Positions 35,330-46,474 of a stretch of DNA of 64,000 bases are shown here, piece after piece; the first letter of the stretch is position 1, and the number at the start of each line of letters is the position of its first letter. The stretch covers positions 1 through 64,000 of the forward strand of contig CAJNOP010000367.1 in the NCBI GenBank assembly GCA_905250075.1, in the 5' to 3' direction. Under the pieces are notes generated by a model. It did no database searches. It had not been told where the DNA came from and saw nothing but the letters and a program-made list of their open reading frames with translations. Origin of the DNA: Rotaria sp. Silwood1. Lineage: Eukaryota; Rotifera; Eurotatoria; Philodinida; Philodinidae. Made by a program: the position numbers and the translations under genes.

Positions 35330-38312
35330 TTATATTGTTTGCACTATTACACATACCTAAATATTCAATTGAGTTTTATAGATGCAACAGATGCTTTTCT
35401 TTTTTTCTTCTGACATACAATAATTTTTTATAGTAGCTATTTAAGATTCTTTTCTACGTACAAGATTGTATTTAGTTGATGTTTTAAAATTCTTATGTTT
35501 ATTTTGAGTGGAATTTTACAATATATAAAAAAAAAAACATTCTCTACGTGCTTGAATTGATGATAGTTATGATTAAGAAATTTGTGTTTAGAATCAATAT
35601 GAATACTTAAAACATTTAATAAATAAAACATCTATCAAAAGAATTATTGTAAGAATTTCTTAACTGAGCGATTACGTCAAACAAGAAGTAAAGATTTCTT
35701 TGGCTCATTAAACTTCAAAGTACTCTAGAATTGTATAACAAACGAGGTCTTACCTGTCATTGAAATGAATATGAATAATTTGCTTAATGATACTTTATTT
35801 TTTTTTAGAGAACTAAATGATGCTTAGATGAAATGTGAGTTTATGTGTGTTGTTTCGTACAGTTAGTGACAGGCAATAAAAAAAATGAGTAAAAGAAAAA
35901 GTCGATAGAAATGTCGGTTTTTTTTTCCCCCGTTGAAAATGGCAACCAGTGATGCCACATTTTTTTTTCTGCTTTTCACATAAACAATAACAATCAAATA
36001 TTTTTTTTTCTTCTTCGAAAAACATATAAATGACAAGGTCAAAACGATTTTTTCATTATTATAAGAATTATACATTGAAAAACATGATTTATGATAGATT
36101 TAACCATGATAATATTTCATAAATTGATTCTCTTGTGACTTGTAATAACTTATTTTCATTTTTTTTTTTTATTGATTAAAAATAATGAGAAAAATGAACA
36201 ATGTCAAATTTTTTAAATTTAGTCAATAATAATGAAAATTATAATTAAGATTCTCATTATTGATAAACTTACTAATTATAACGACAAAATATAATCTAAG
36301 TACTTATAATATGGTTAATCGTGTATATATATATTGTTTTCGATCGAATTGTCGTTTATAAGCAAAGGATTACGAGATAAGAATAAACTTTAGAAAATTT
36401 GAGTCAATATACCTGAATGATAAAGAGTTCAACTAAATTTTAGTCTTATGTCACTGAATTTCCTTAAACAAGATGAATATGTCAATTTCCGGCAGGTTCT
36501 TACAAGAAAACATTTCTTACGAATTTTTGGATCAGAATCCGTATGGATTTCTTAGCCTGGAGATATACAGTAATTTATGATCTTTAATAAATTTGTCTGA
36601 GAAATAATGAGACAAAATTCTCTACTTTATTTTATCTCTCAAAAAAATATCTTGAGAAGTTAAACTTGAATAAATGTACTGAAGTACATAATAATACACG
36701 CAACAAAAAAAAACAGTCAAAAGTAATCATATAGTACAAAAATAAATAGATTCTTCTCAATATTTTATAAACTATAATATCAATAAATTCATTGAATTTA
36801 CTTTTGACTAAATCAATTTTTTAAAAACTACTCAATCTTACCATAACGATCGTATACAATCTCCTTTCTATTTCATATTTCACCATGAATTATATAAATC
36901 GTTAAAATACTGTTGTATACAATGTAACATGACTGTTGACAAATATATACAGGTTTCATATTCTTCTCCGTTGACACATGAACTAACAAAAACACACGAT
37001 GCAACTGTCAATAGAAGAGACATCCAACTTTTTGTAACTACGGAAGTTAAAAATTAGAATAAAATTATTTATATAAAATTTGAAGTGAAATGATACAAAC
37101 AGTCTAGACCTATTATGATACTATATAGACAAATGATAAGTCATTTCAATGTAATATGAGCTGTTGCTAATCGATTCTCGATTACTTAATGCAATCATTA
37201 TTAACATATTTTAAAGAAACATATGATAGACGAACGAGTAATGCTTGTAAAAAGTGAGGATATTAGCTTTAGTTTTAAATTTTAGCATAAAAAAAGAATA
37301 AACAGTCTCATCTATTGAAATCACGTGAATATATGATGACAGCTTACAAACATCGTATTAAAATCGAGACGATAATAATCTTATCAATGAATCGGATCGT
37401 CTTACTAATTTACCCTATGCAGTTAAGAAAAAAAAAAGAAACAAATAAAAATACACATCTGTATAATCGCGTAGTTGATTTCTTTACATTATTTCACTAT
37501 ACTACATTTTTAAAACATTTGAATTTTTGTGTTTAAATTTCGACCATTATCCAGAATTTTTCGGCGAAAACTTTCCGGCATCATTAAGTTGTATCGACAT
37601 TTTTATTTTTTGACCCAATTTTGATATACCGGACAATACTTCTCAATAGCAATTTCATTATACGTGAGATACAAAGAAAAATTCACTCTCAATTTATGAA
37701 CTAGAATAATCATTGATGAAATTTTTATAGTTAATAAAAGAGATCTTTGTGAAAATATGTTTTTTTTTTGTTCAGTATATCCATCTTGAATTGTTCTAAA
37801 AGATATACTGTTCATTACGTTGAGTTTATACTGAAGTAGCTCATAATTGAAGCAATATACTTGACAATTTTTCCTATTATATTAGTGACAATCATCATTT
37901 AATCTTATTACAAAAAGTAAAAGATGTCACTAATTATATAGGTCATTTCGTTAACTCCAAATATTATTAAAACAATAAAATCCGGAATGATTGTACAGTT
38001 TAATTTGTTTGAGATCGAATTTCTCCGTCTCTCTCTCTTTTTTATTCCCGTCTTTTTCTGTTCTTGCTTGAAGCATTGTTTATTTTTGTATTGAATATGT
38101 TACAAAAGGAATAGCTCTACTCTCCGTATATACTTTTATGCCTTAACGAACAGTTTTATTCCTCTTTGCGTTACATTAATCTTTCTTTCTTTCTGTTCGT
38201 TATACCATAAAAAGTTCAATATTTCTTTCTTACAGATAATCGGTATATGCATCTTGATACGAATATGGGGTAAACGAACAAATTTTTCTTTTTTTTTCTT
38301 CTTTATTGATCA
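35330..38312. other. 3-kb intergenic region
   Basis: No gene is accepted. A 47-codon minus-strand frame at 36880-37023 starts with a signal-like MSLLLTVASCVFVSSC but has no other support. AT-rich filler and poly-T runs dominate. The last few hundred bases precede the Homer ATG and presumably hold its promoter. Confidence 0.4.
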
Positions 38313-40426
38313 ATGTATACAATCTATCGTAGTGAACAATCTCCTTTATTTACATGTAAAGCACATATATTTCAAGTTGATCCAGATACACGAAAATCTT
38401 GGATTCCATTATCAATTGGTGCTGGTATGAAATGAAAATGATTTTGAAAAAAAAAAATTAATTTTTAAATTCAGTTACTTTTGATGTTTTCTTCTAATCT
38501 AGTAAATGTGCAAATATTTCATGATTCAGTAAAAAATGTTTATCGTATTTTATCTGTTGATGGTTCAAAAGTACTTATTAATACAATTGTTACAGCTCGT
38601 ATGAGTTTTACAAAAACATCACAAAAATTTTGTCAATGGGTTGATTCAAGAGCTAATAATGTTTATGGTTTAGGTTTTGCTAATGAAGCTGATTTAACAC
38701 GAGTAGAAAAAAAATGAATTTATTTGATGTTTTTTCAACAAAAAAAAAAAAAAAATATTTTTTAGTTTATGGATAAATTTATTGAAGTAAAAGAAGCAAC
38801 AAAAAATGCAATTCGAAGTAGTAGTGTTGATGCTCGACAAACATATCGAGTATATGAATGTTTCTTCTTTTTTTTTTTCAATTAATAAAGAAAACAAAAT
38901 TTTTCTGTTTTGTTTTTTCTTGTCATTAGTCCGAATCAGATTGGTCAATACAATCAAAACGATTAGATCCATCATTACAATTAAAACAAGAAAATACTCA
39001 TCTGAAATTTGCACTTGCGCAAAGGTAAACATATGTTTTTTTCTCATATACAAGTTTTTTTTTCTGTTTTAAGTTCAAATAATGCAAAAAAATGTCAAGA
39101 AGAATTAGATATATTACGTAATAATAATGCAAAATTAACAACAGCATTACAAGAAAGTCATGCCAATGTTGAAGAATGGAAACGACAGTTACAATTTTAT
39201 CGAGATGAATGTTCTCGTCTTAGACAAATAGTAAAACAAAATTTTCTTTTACTATAATTATAAATTATCAAAAAACAAAAAAAGCGTCAGTTAACCAACA
39301 TCTTAGACAGAAGTGAATTACGACCTGAAAGAGAATGTTTAATAGGCTTTTTTTGATAGTGATTATACCACCATTCTCAGATATCTATTGTTAAAGGATG
39401 TCATCTAGACTGTATTTTATATAGCTTTGTTGTTCTGATAGGATGATTTAAAAGTCTGAAAGAGAGAAGAGTGAGCAACATTGCTTCTATGAACGTCGTC
39501 ATATTGATATTAATAGATTTCAAATTGATATATAAAGTTTATTTTGAATAAACGAATAGGTCAACTTGATGATTAGAAACTGATGCAATTACAAATTCAT
39601 TTGATCTATCTTTGAAGACAAGAGGAAATCATGTTTTTGCCTCTCCTACACTTTTGTATGTATGAACACTTATAAGTTCAATTGTAGTCTAAGTGTTTAT
39701 TTACATACAGAAGTTAATAAAGAGATGCTTTTGAATATTCAGACAATGATTGAAGTTGTTATAACCTTATTTTTTTTTTCGTTCGTTGTCTTATTTAGTG
39801 TAGTGAAGTTTGTATTTTGTTACTATAAAGTAACTATCGGAAGACAGCAATATGAAATTATTAGAGTCCATCGTTCAATTATATTTGATTTAGAAAAATT
39901 GAATATTTTAGGTTTCTAGTCGTCCTTCACCAGCTTGTGGACAAGTGAATGAAACACAAGAATTAAAAAATCTTCTTGATAATGCTGATCGACGTCATAA
40001 GGATCAAGAACAAGTATTTGTTTCTTTTTTTTTTCTGCTTTGAAATATTTCTTTAATATTTAGAAAATTCTTCAACTTGAAAATCAAGTTCAACGTTATA
40101 TATCTCAAATTAATTCATTACAAGATCGTTTAGTTGTATGTTGAAGAATAAAGATTTTCTTTTATATTTTTTTTGAAATTTTTTTATTGTAGGAAAGTGA
40201 AACAAATAATCAAAATCTTCGTAATGAATTACATCGACGTACACCACAAGATTGTTGTACAAATAGAACAATTCATCGTTCACCACATCGAAATCTTCAA
40301 CAATTAATGCGTCTTTGTGATTTATTTGAATCAAAATCAAATGATTTTAATCAAATAATAACTAATAAATCACAAGATTTACAACGATTATGTTCACAAA
40401 TAACTCAAACCATAATGGAAATGTAA
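38313..40426 (+). CDS. HOMER: Homer scaffold protein
   Basis: Eight exons (38313-38424, 38503-38702, 38766-38849, 38930-39024, 39074-39230, 39912-40013, 40064-40135, 40193-40426) join in frame to 351 aa, close to the 354 aa of human Homer1. Residues 1-120 form an EVH1 domain of Homer type: AHIFQVDPDTRKSWIP (W30 in the ligand-binding position), NVYRILSVDGSKVLIN, MSFTKTSQKFCQWVDSRANN and VYGLGFANEADL. The rest is coiled coil with heptads, ending in an extended C-terminal zipper (QQLMRLCDLFESK...LCSQITQTIMEM) used for tetramer formation. Homer proteins bind PPxxF-type ligands such as mGluRs, IP3 receptors, ryanodine receptors and Shank, and link them at signalling sites. A Cys replaces the Gly of the vertebrate TSQKFGQW. 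The fifth intron (681 bases) is much longer than the others (about 50-80). Confidence 0.95.
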
Positions 40427-41600
40427 TAAAAAAATTTTCTTTTTGTTTCGTTGATTTTTTTTTTGTTTTCGATTATTTTCTTTTATGCAAAAAAAAAAAA
40501 ATGAATAATTGTTATTGTTTATCTTGTGACAATGATATATATCATAATTCTGATGTTGTGATAAAAGAGTTCATTTTATATATCTATATTCTTTCTTTTT
40601 TTCAATAATGATAGAGAATGATTATGTATATATATTTTTTTTTTCTTTACTATAAAACTTTCAGTATTTGTTGTTGTTTTTGTTTTTTTCGTAGTTTGTT
40701 TTAATTGATAGTATTCTTTAATAGCTAGAAGAACATGTAAAATAAATAAATTATTAATAGATAAAGATTAATCGAAATATAAATAAAAATTGATAGAAAT
40801 TAATTTTTGATTATATTTTAATACATGAATCATTTTGAAATTCTTTTATTTATTGTCATTTGTTTCTCAATGTTGTCACATTAGTGGATTTATATTTTCG
40901 TGGAATAAGAGTTTTTATGCATCAAAAAGATGATCTTATCCGCTGCGTTAAAAATTGATCGAACACAGTTTATACATTGTAAAACTTTATACGCTACACT
41001 TTGTGTTATATTTTCTTTTTCTTTTTAATGAAATGTGAATAATTATAATTCGAGACTCATGAAACTTTTAAATAGTATGCATTTGAAATAAACAATATTT
41101 TAATATAACACAAATCGTTTTTTTTCTCAATAAATCATAACTTCTTCTACGTCGATATGACAAAAAAAATAATGTTTTCAAGTGTTTATGAACATATTCA
41201 TTTGTTGAATATTAAATTCCGAAGAAAAAGATAATTATTATTCTTATTAAGATATAGATCATTAAAGTATTACATAATAATTTTTTAAACCTTTTCAAAC
41301 AACTTCTCCATTGAGAATAATCAATTACTAACGATGATGGATCTGTAGCTCCTTGCTTGAGAAATCATTAGAAAAAATATTCTAATGCAATCAAATTTGT
41401 ATAACGTCGGAATCAGCATTAATTACAGAATTAAATATAGTTTAGATTTGAATTTATTTTGATTTAAACAAATTTTAAAAATTGAAAGTAAATTGACGGG
41501 GGAGATCGCCATACCTACAAAATGATGAAAATCCATGATGCCGACTCAAAGTTTATAGGATTTTTTTACTATAAGTATTACGGCAGTGAAGCCTCCAATC
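40427..41600. other. intergenic region
   Basis: AATAAAA overlaps the Homer stop and may act as its polyadenylation signal. The rest is AT-rich without an accepted gene. Confidence 0.4.
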
Positions 41601-42207
41601 TAGTGGCGTAACCAGGATTTTTCAGTATCCTGGATCTCTGTTAGAGAGCATGGGTTCCAAATGAAAACTTATGTACATTGATATTGAACTCAAATGATGA
41701 GTTTCTATCGGAAAAAAATTTTGAATCAGAGTTTGCAAAAGAAATTAGCATTTTTCTGAGCCCTACCAGAAAATGTTTCACATCTTTAATCATATGTCGT
41801 TTTCAGGAATGCCAACGAAAGCTACATCAAATTTCATCGAGAGATTTCAAACTTCATTTTAAAAAATTCGTCCGTTCAGAAGTTGTGCGGTTTTCAATTC
41901 CTGATGAAATTTTTTCGAAACGTCTCGAATCTTAAAAACGCCATAAGTTCTGAACGGATCAACTTTTTTAAATGAAATTTGATGTAGCTTTCGACGGCAT
42001 TCTTGAAAACGACATATCGTTAAAGATGTGAAACATTTTCTGGTAGGGCTCAGGAAAATGCTAATTTTTTTTGCAAACCCTGATTCAATTTATTTTCCGA
42101 TAGAAACTCATCATTTGAGTCCAATATCAATGTACATAAGTTTTCATTTGGGATCCACGCTCTCTGATGGATATCCAGGATACTGGAAAATCCTTGTTAG
42201 GCCACTA
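41601..42207. mobile_element. hAT-like fold-back MITE
   Basis: The two halves of this 607-base element are long inverted copies. Its ends are TAGTGGCGTAACCAGGATTT and, at the other side, the complementary TAGTGGCCTAACAAGGATTT. A perfect 8-base duplication, CTCCAATC, flanks it (41593-41600 and 42208-42215). The 85- and 68-codon open frames inside are by-products of the inverted repeat, not transposase. The assignment to hAT rests on the 8-base duplication; P-type elements also make 8-base duplications. Confidence 0.8.
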
Positions 42208-42944
42208 CTCCAATCGCTGAAAATTCCAGCTTGACTGCTGAAGGTTACTTCAAGCATGGAAGATTTCTGGTAGAGCTACTCTATAGAAAATATCTGTGCT
42301 CAAAGACCGTGTTCAGAATCGTGTGACATCTATTGATCTACAAAGACATTGCATGAGTTCTTATTTAACCAGCTGTATTAAAGAAAAAAAAATGTTATCA
42401 ACAGCGGCTCTTGTTTGGCAGATAAATTGTTTTAACGCTTTTTTTATCAGTCTATGTTTATGGTCATCAAACATTTTGTGTTTAACATCATGATCTTGAC
42501 AAATGTTCTTTTCTTCTGTCTAGTTAACGGAATCCATTCTACTTGATTTTTAGCCATTTTTTTTCTGTTTTTCTCATTATCAGATGAGAAAAAAATTTAC
42601 GTATCTTTTTTTATATTCTGTTCAATTGCTTAGAACTATAGTTTTTCTGAGCATGAGTACTAAATAGTAATATCATTTTTCATTGCAACCAATTGTTATC
42701 GATCAAATGCTCTTTTAAATGTGAATATTCAAAACAAATATCTCTACAAAAAGAAGCGTTTTTTTCAAAGATAAAAATTTTGAGTTTTCTGAATTTTTTC
42801 ATACATAAGATAGTCAAACACTGCTCCCATTGTCTAATAGGATAATAAGAAAATGTTTTTATTTGTTCAGTTCACAATTTGTTCAAAAGTGTCGCAATAA
42901 AACTTGAGTAAACAAAAGTATTTTTAGACGATTGTTTATTACAG

Positions 42945-43403
42945 ATTGAATTAATGAAATTAAATTGTTATCGTTTGATGCTCATGAACAATAAACTACT
43001 TCGCTTTCCTCATATTCGATATTCACACACCCATGATGAATTGCTGCCAATAAAAAAAATGAATATTATATCATATGCTCCAGTTAGACATCGTAATACA
43101 ATTGTATCAAAAATTGAAACAACAGTAACAATTTGTGGTGGTTATGTTGATGATTTTAATTTTTTTTCGGATTTAGCTGTTACTCTACGAATATTGGGTA
43201 TTAGACAACCAGATACATTAAGACAATTTTATCAACGATTAAAACTCGATACCGAAGAATTACAATTAGATAATGAAACAATTAAAGTGTTAGACAGGTG
43301 TTCTTCCAGTGTTGATCGATACTTACTTTGGATCCTATTTCAAATATTATTCATTGATGCTAAAGGCGATTTAAGACAAAATGTACCTGCTGTTAATAGT
43401 TGA
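42945..43403 (+). CDS. hypothetical protein, terminal exon or short gene
   Basis: The acceptor TTTATTACAG ends at 42944, and the frame is open to TGA at 43401-43403, with an internal ATG at 42954 giving 149 aa. The composition looks coding. The second half is predicted helical (DLAVTLRILGIRQPDTLRQF, ELQLDNETIKVLDRC). I do not recognise it. It could be the last exon of a gene whose other exons are gone or lie farther upstream, since the hAT-like MITE and about 700 bases of noncoding DNA precede it. It sits near the change from core to right flank. Confidence 0.4.
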   Translation: MELMKLNCYRLMLMNNKLLRFPHIRYSHTHDELLPIKKMNIISYAPVRHRNTIVSKIETTVTICGGYVDDFNFFSDLAVTLRILGIRQPDTLRQFYQRLKLDTEELQLDNETIKVLDRCSSSVDRYLLWILFQILFIDAKGDLRQNVPAVNS

Positions 43404-44084
43404 AAAATTTCATAAAGACAAACCGTGATTGGCCGTTACATATTTTATATTATATAGTGAACTGCTGGTTATCTGCTAGTAGTTCCCACTCAATCATGTA
43501 TTCATTTCGTTATTGTACCCACTCTCACAATGCAATGAAAGACATTTTTTTACGATGAAACCTTGTGCCTATTTTTTGTGTACACTCTAAAAAAGAATAG
43601 TTGTATTATAGAAAGTTAATGGTTCGACAGTCGTATCCCGAACTTGAGGGTGTGGGTGTGGTTATTGGTATCATTAGTCTGTTCAAACTGACATATCGGT
43701 CAAAAGAGAAACTTTGACGATGTCTCGTATACAACAATTATATGATTCAAAAAAACAAATAGAAGATTTCATTATTCACTAATATATGATATAGGGATAT
43801 AGTGTAGTTCTAATCGAAAATATTAAAAAAAACTATTTCAACAAGAAAAACTGACTTTCTTATCTTCTATTGTTTTGGTTTTAAGAGCAAAAGACCCATT
43901 AAAATAAATATAAAGTGTATATAAAGAAAGCAATATCAAAGAATACAATACTTTTCTCTTGTTTGAAGAATACATATATTCAAATGACATCTATTAAATA
44001 TGAAGATTTTCGTTTAATAAAGAATTTAAGTTATCAATGTTACAATTTCGATTAAAAGCTAATTTTCAATATAAGATTTAAAAA
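43404..44084. other. gene-free stretch with a lone G-rich motif
   Basis: A single short telomere-like run, GAGGGTGTGGGTGTGG, at 43648-43663 has no C-rich partner. Nothing else is recognised. Confidence 0.45.
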
Positions 44085-45081
44085 TTGGAAGTGGCTATGT
44101 GCACTCGAGTGCATATAGCCGCATCTTAGTGTATTGGCTATGTGCACTCAAGTAGGTATTGTCAACTAGTTACTAAATATTGAGATATATTACAGCCATA
44201 TATGTACTTCATAATTAACATGAGTAAAATTTATTAATTTATTAATAATTTTACTCTATTTATTTGTTGTTAAATTCAAATAGAGTATAAAACAAGTATT
44301 AATATCAAACAAATATAAAAGAAAACGTTAATTCAAATAAAAATCAACTCTTTTAGAAATATTGCTAGCGCTTGATCTCTTAGATTTTGAACGAAATAGT
44401 TGCATTTTATTATTTTCAATACGTCGGATGGAAACTATATCGATGCCAGTGTTTTTCTTCTCTATTAACTGTGCCTTCTTTCTCTATTGATAATTTATAG
44501 AACGAAAGATTCTACGTTTTCTTGATTAGTTAGCTTACAAAATGGGAAATTGAAAAACATAAAATTCCAATTAGCTTTTAATCTGGAACGAGATATCCTT
44601 TTTTAAGACCCGTTGATTAACCCTCACTAAAGAATAAGAATTAAAACAAGATTATAAACTGAGATTCTTTCAAGATGAGAAAAAATAGCTGTCAAAATTA
44701 GAGATACAATCAGAAACGAATGTAAAAGAAAATTTTATCATTATTGTTTTATAAAAAGATATTTTTATATGATTAATGTTAGTTATATTGAAAATAATGA
44801 AAATACAACTATTTCCTTGAAAAATTTAAGAGAGTATGTGCTAGAAATATTTGTAAATCAGTCGATTTTTACTTGAATTAACTTTCTCTTTTATATTATT
44901 TTGATTGTAACACTTGCTTTGTATTTTATTTGGATTTAATAAAGACTAAATAGAGCAAAATTGTTAATCAATTGATAAATTTTAACTATAATAATTATAA
45001 CGAAAATATATGGCTATAATATAACTCAATATTTAGTAATTTTTTGATAATACCTATCTGAGTGCACATAGCCACTTCCAA
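44085..45081. mobile_element. TIR element with palindromic subterminal repeats
   Basis: The left end TTGGAAGTGGCTATGTGCAC and its reverse complement at 45061-45081 bound 997 AT-rich bases. Behind the left end the word GGCTATGTGCACTC is immediately mirrored (GAGTGCATATAGCC), forming a hairpin, and repeats again at about 44133. Such subterminal repeats resemble transposase-binding sites. No clear target duplication or coding frame was found, so the superfamily is open. Confidence 0.6.
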
Positions 45082-45364
45082 ATTTTATACTAAATGAGAT
45101 AGACTAATTAATATATAGTCATTTTGCAGGGCACATTTTACTGTACTTTTTCACTGGAAACATTGCTCTACGAAAAGACTGGATACTAATATGGAAAGAT
45201 TTATTATCAATGAAAAACAATTATGACTGCTGTTACACTCTTTACGGATTTAATTTTAGTTTACTTTAGAATCAATTGAATTGTTCTATAGCGTCATGTG
45301 AATTTTGCAGCTCGAAATAAAATAAATTACTCGTGAAAACTGAAACTATTTTAATATGTTTTAT

Positions 45365-45432
45365 ACACTCATACCCACCTTCTCTACCATCGGCGACGGT
45401 CTCTGGTAGCGTGTGCGTGTAAGTGTATATTT
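45365..45432. repeat. reverse-polarity telomere-like pair
   Basis: A short C-rich arm (ACACTCATACCCACC) precedes a G-rich arm (GGTAGCGTGTGCGTGTAAGTG), the opposite order to the other blocks. It is weak and degenerate. Confidence 0.35.
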
Positions 45433-45557
45433 AGAAGCAACAGCTTTGTGAGAAGAGTAGTTTTCAAAAAAAAAAAAGAAATCTTCTTATAACACAAGAA
45501 AGAAATCAAAAAACGACATTAACTTGTTTGTTGAGCACAAAAAAACAACAAACGAAA

Positions 45558-46474
45558 TCATTGTTCAATCGAGAATCGTTGAACTCGCTGATTGTAATAG
45601 TCAACAACATACAAATTTCCATGTCGATCGAATGACAAGTCTATGGGGCAGTTTAACTGGTTTGCTTCTTTTCCCGAACCATTTCCACCAACAATCACAT
45701 CTCCCTGTACTGCTTCTTTGCACCAACGCATCACTCGATCGTTTCCCCAATCTGCTACATAGACTGTGCCCAACGTATCGACGAACACTCCTCTGGGTGA
45801 CGACAATTGGTGCAGAGCATTTCCCTCACTTTTGCCACCAGCCACAATAATTCCTTGTGTTGCGTCTTTCTTCCACTTCATCACACGATTATTATTCCAA
45901 TCCGAGACGTAAACAGAATAATCTCGATCGACAAAGATGAAAGTAGGACTGTACAGTTGATCGAGACGATCACCTTTTTTATTGCCACCTGCCACCACTA
46001 TTCCATTTGTCTCTCCCATTCGATATCGTCTCACTTCATGTTTTTTCTGATCAGAGACATAGAGAAATCTTTGATCGTCCATCATCAATCCAAAACAATC
46101 GATGTTTTCGATCATAATTTCTCCGCTTGTTCGATTTTGACGAGACCATCGCATCACTCGTCGGTTGTCTTGATCGCAGATGATGAGACTGTCTGTTTCT
46201 TTATCGACAATTACATCTCTTGGATGATTTAACTGATCAGCTCGATTTCCTTGTCCATTGCCACCAGCTACTATTTGAACACTAGTTGCATCACATTTCC
46301 ATTTCACAATACGGTGATTATTGGCTTCAGCAATGTAAATAGTTTGATCATCATCCACGTAGATACCCATGGGCGAATAGAGCTGATTGACTTCTAGACC
46401 TTCTCCATTGCCTGCAGCGACGGTCACTCCATTCTGTGCCCATCTGGCAGTTTGGAGAATATTGGGGATGAAAT
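45558..46474 (-). CDS. NHL-repeat beta-propeller protein, terminal exon
   Basis: An acceptor (TTCTCTGTGCAG on the minus strand) precedes 46474, and the frame is open to TGA at 45558, giving 305 aa. Six NHL blades are visible, for example NQLYSPMGIYVDDDQTIYIA, DQLYSPTFIFVDRDYSVYVS and HQLSSPRGVFVDTLGTVYVA, each ending NxRVMKW-like. Between blades runs VAGGNGxG. The exon begins in phase 1, so an upstream exon must supply the first base. The ART exon ending at 49916 supplies one base (phase 1) and gives an uninterrupted frame. Six-blade NHL propellers usually bind proteins, peptides or RNA. This family is common in bdelloid genomes. Without the upstream exon the start is unknown. Confidence 0.85.

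Noticed and set aside
36880-37023. 47-codon minus-strand frame starting MSLLLTVASCVFVSSC
   Set aside because: Signal-like start only; could be a first exon of a surface protein, but no in-phase partner exon was found.
41678-42234. Plus-strand frames of 85 and 68 codons as a possible transposase
   Set aside because: They mirror each other because the element is an inverted repeat; no catalytic motif.
43621-43650. tRNA-like GGTTCGA word
   Set aside because: No acceptor stem, anticodon arm or A box can be placed around it.
45524-46232. Plus-strand frames of 108 and 141 codons
   Set aside because: Antisense shadows of the NHL exon.
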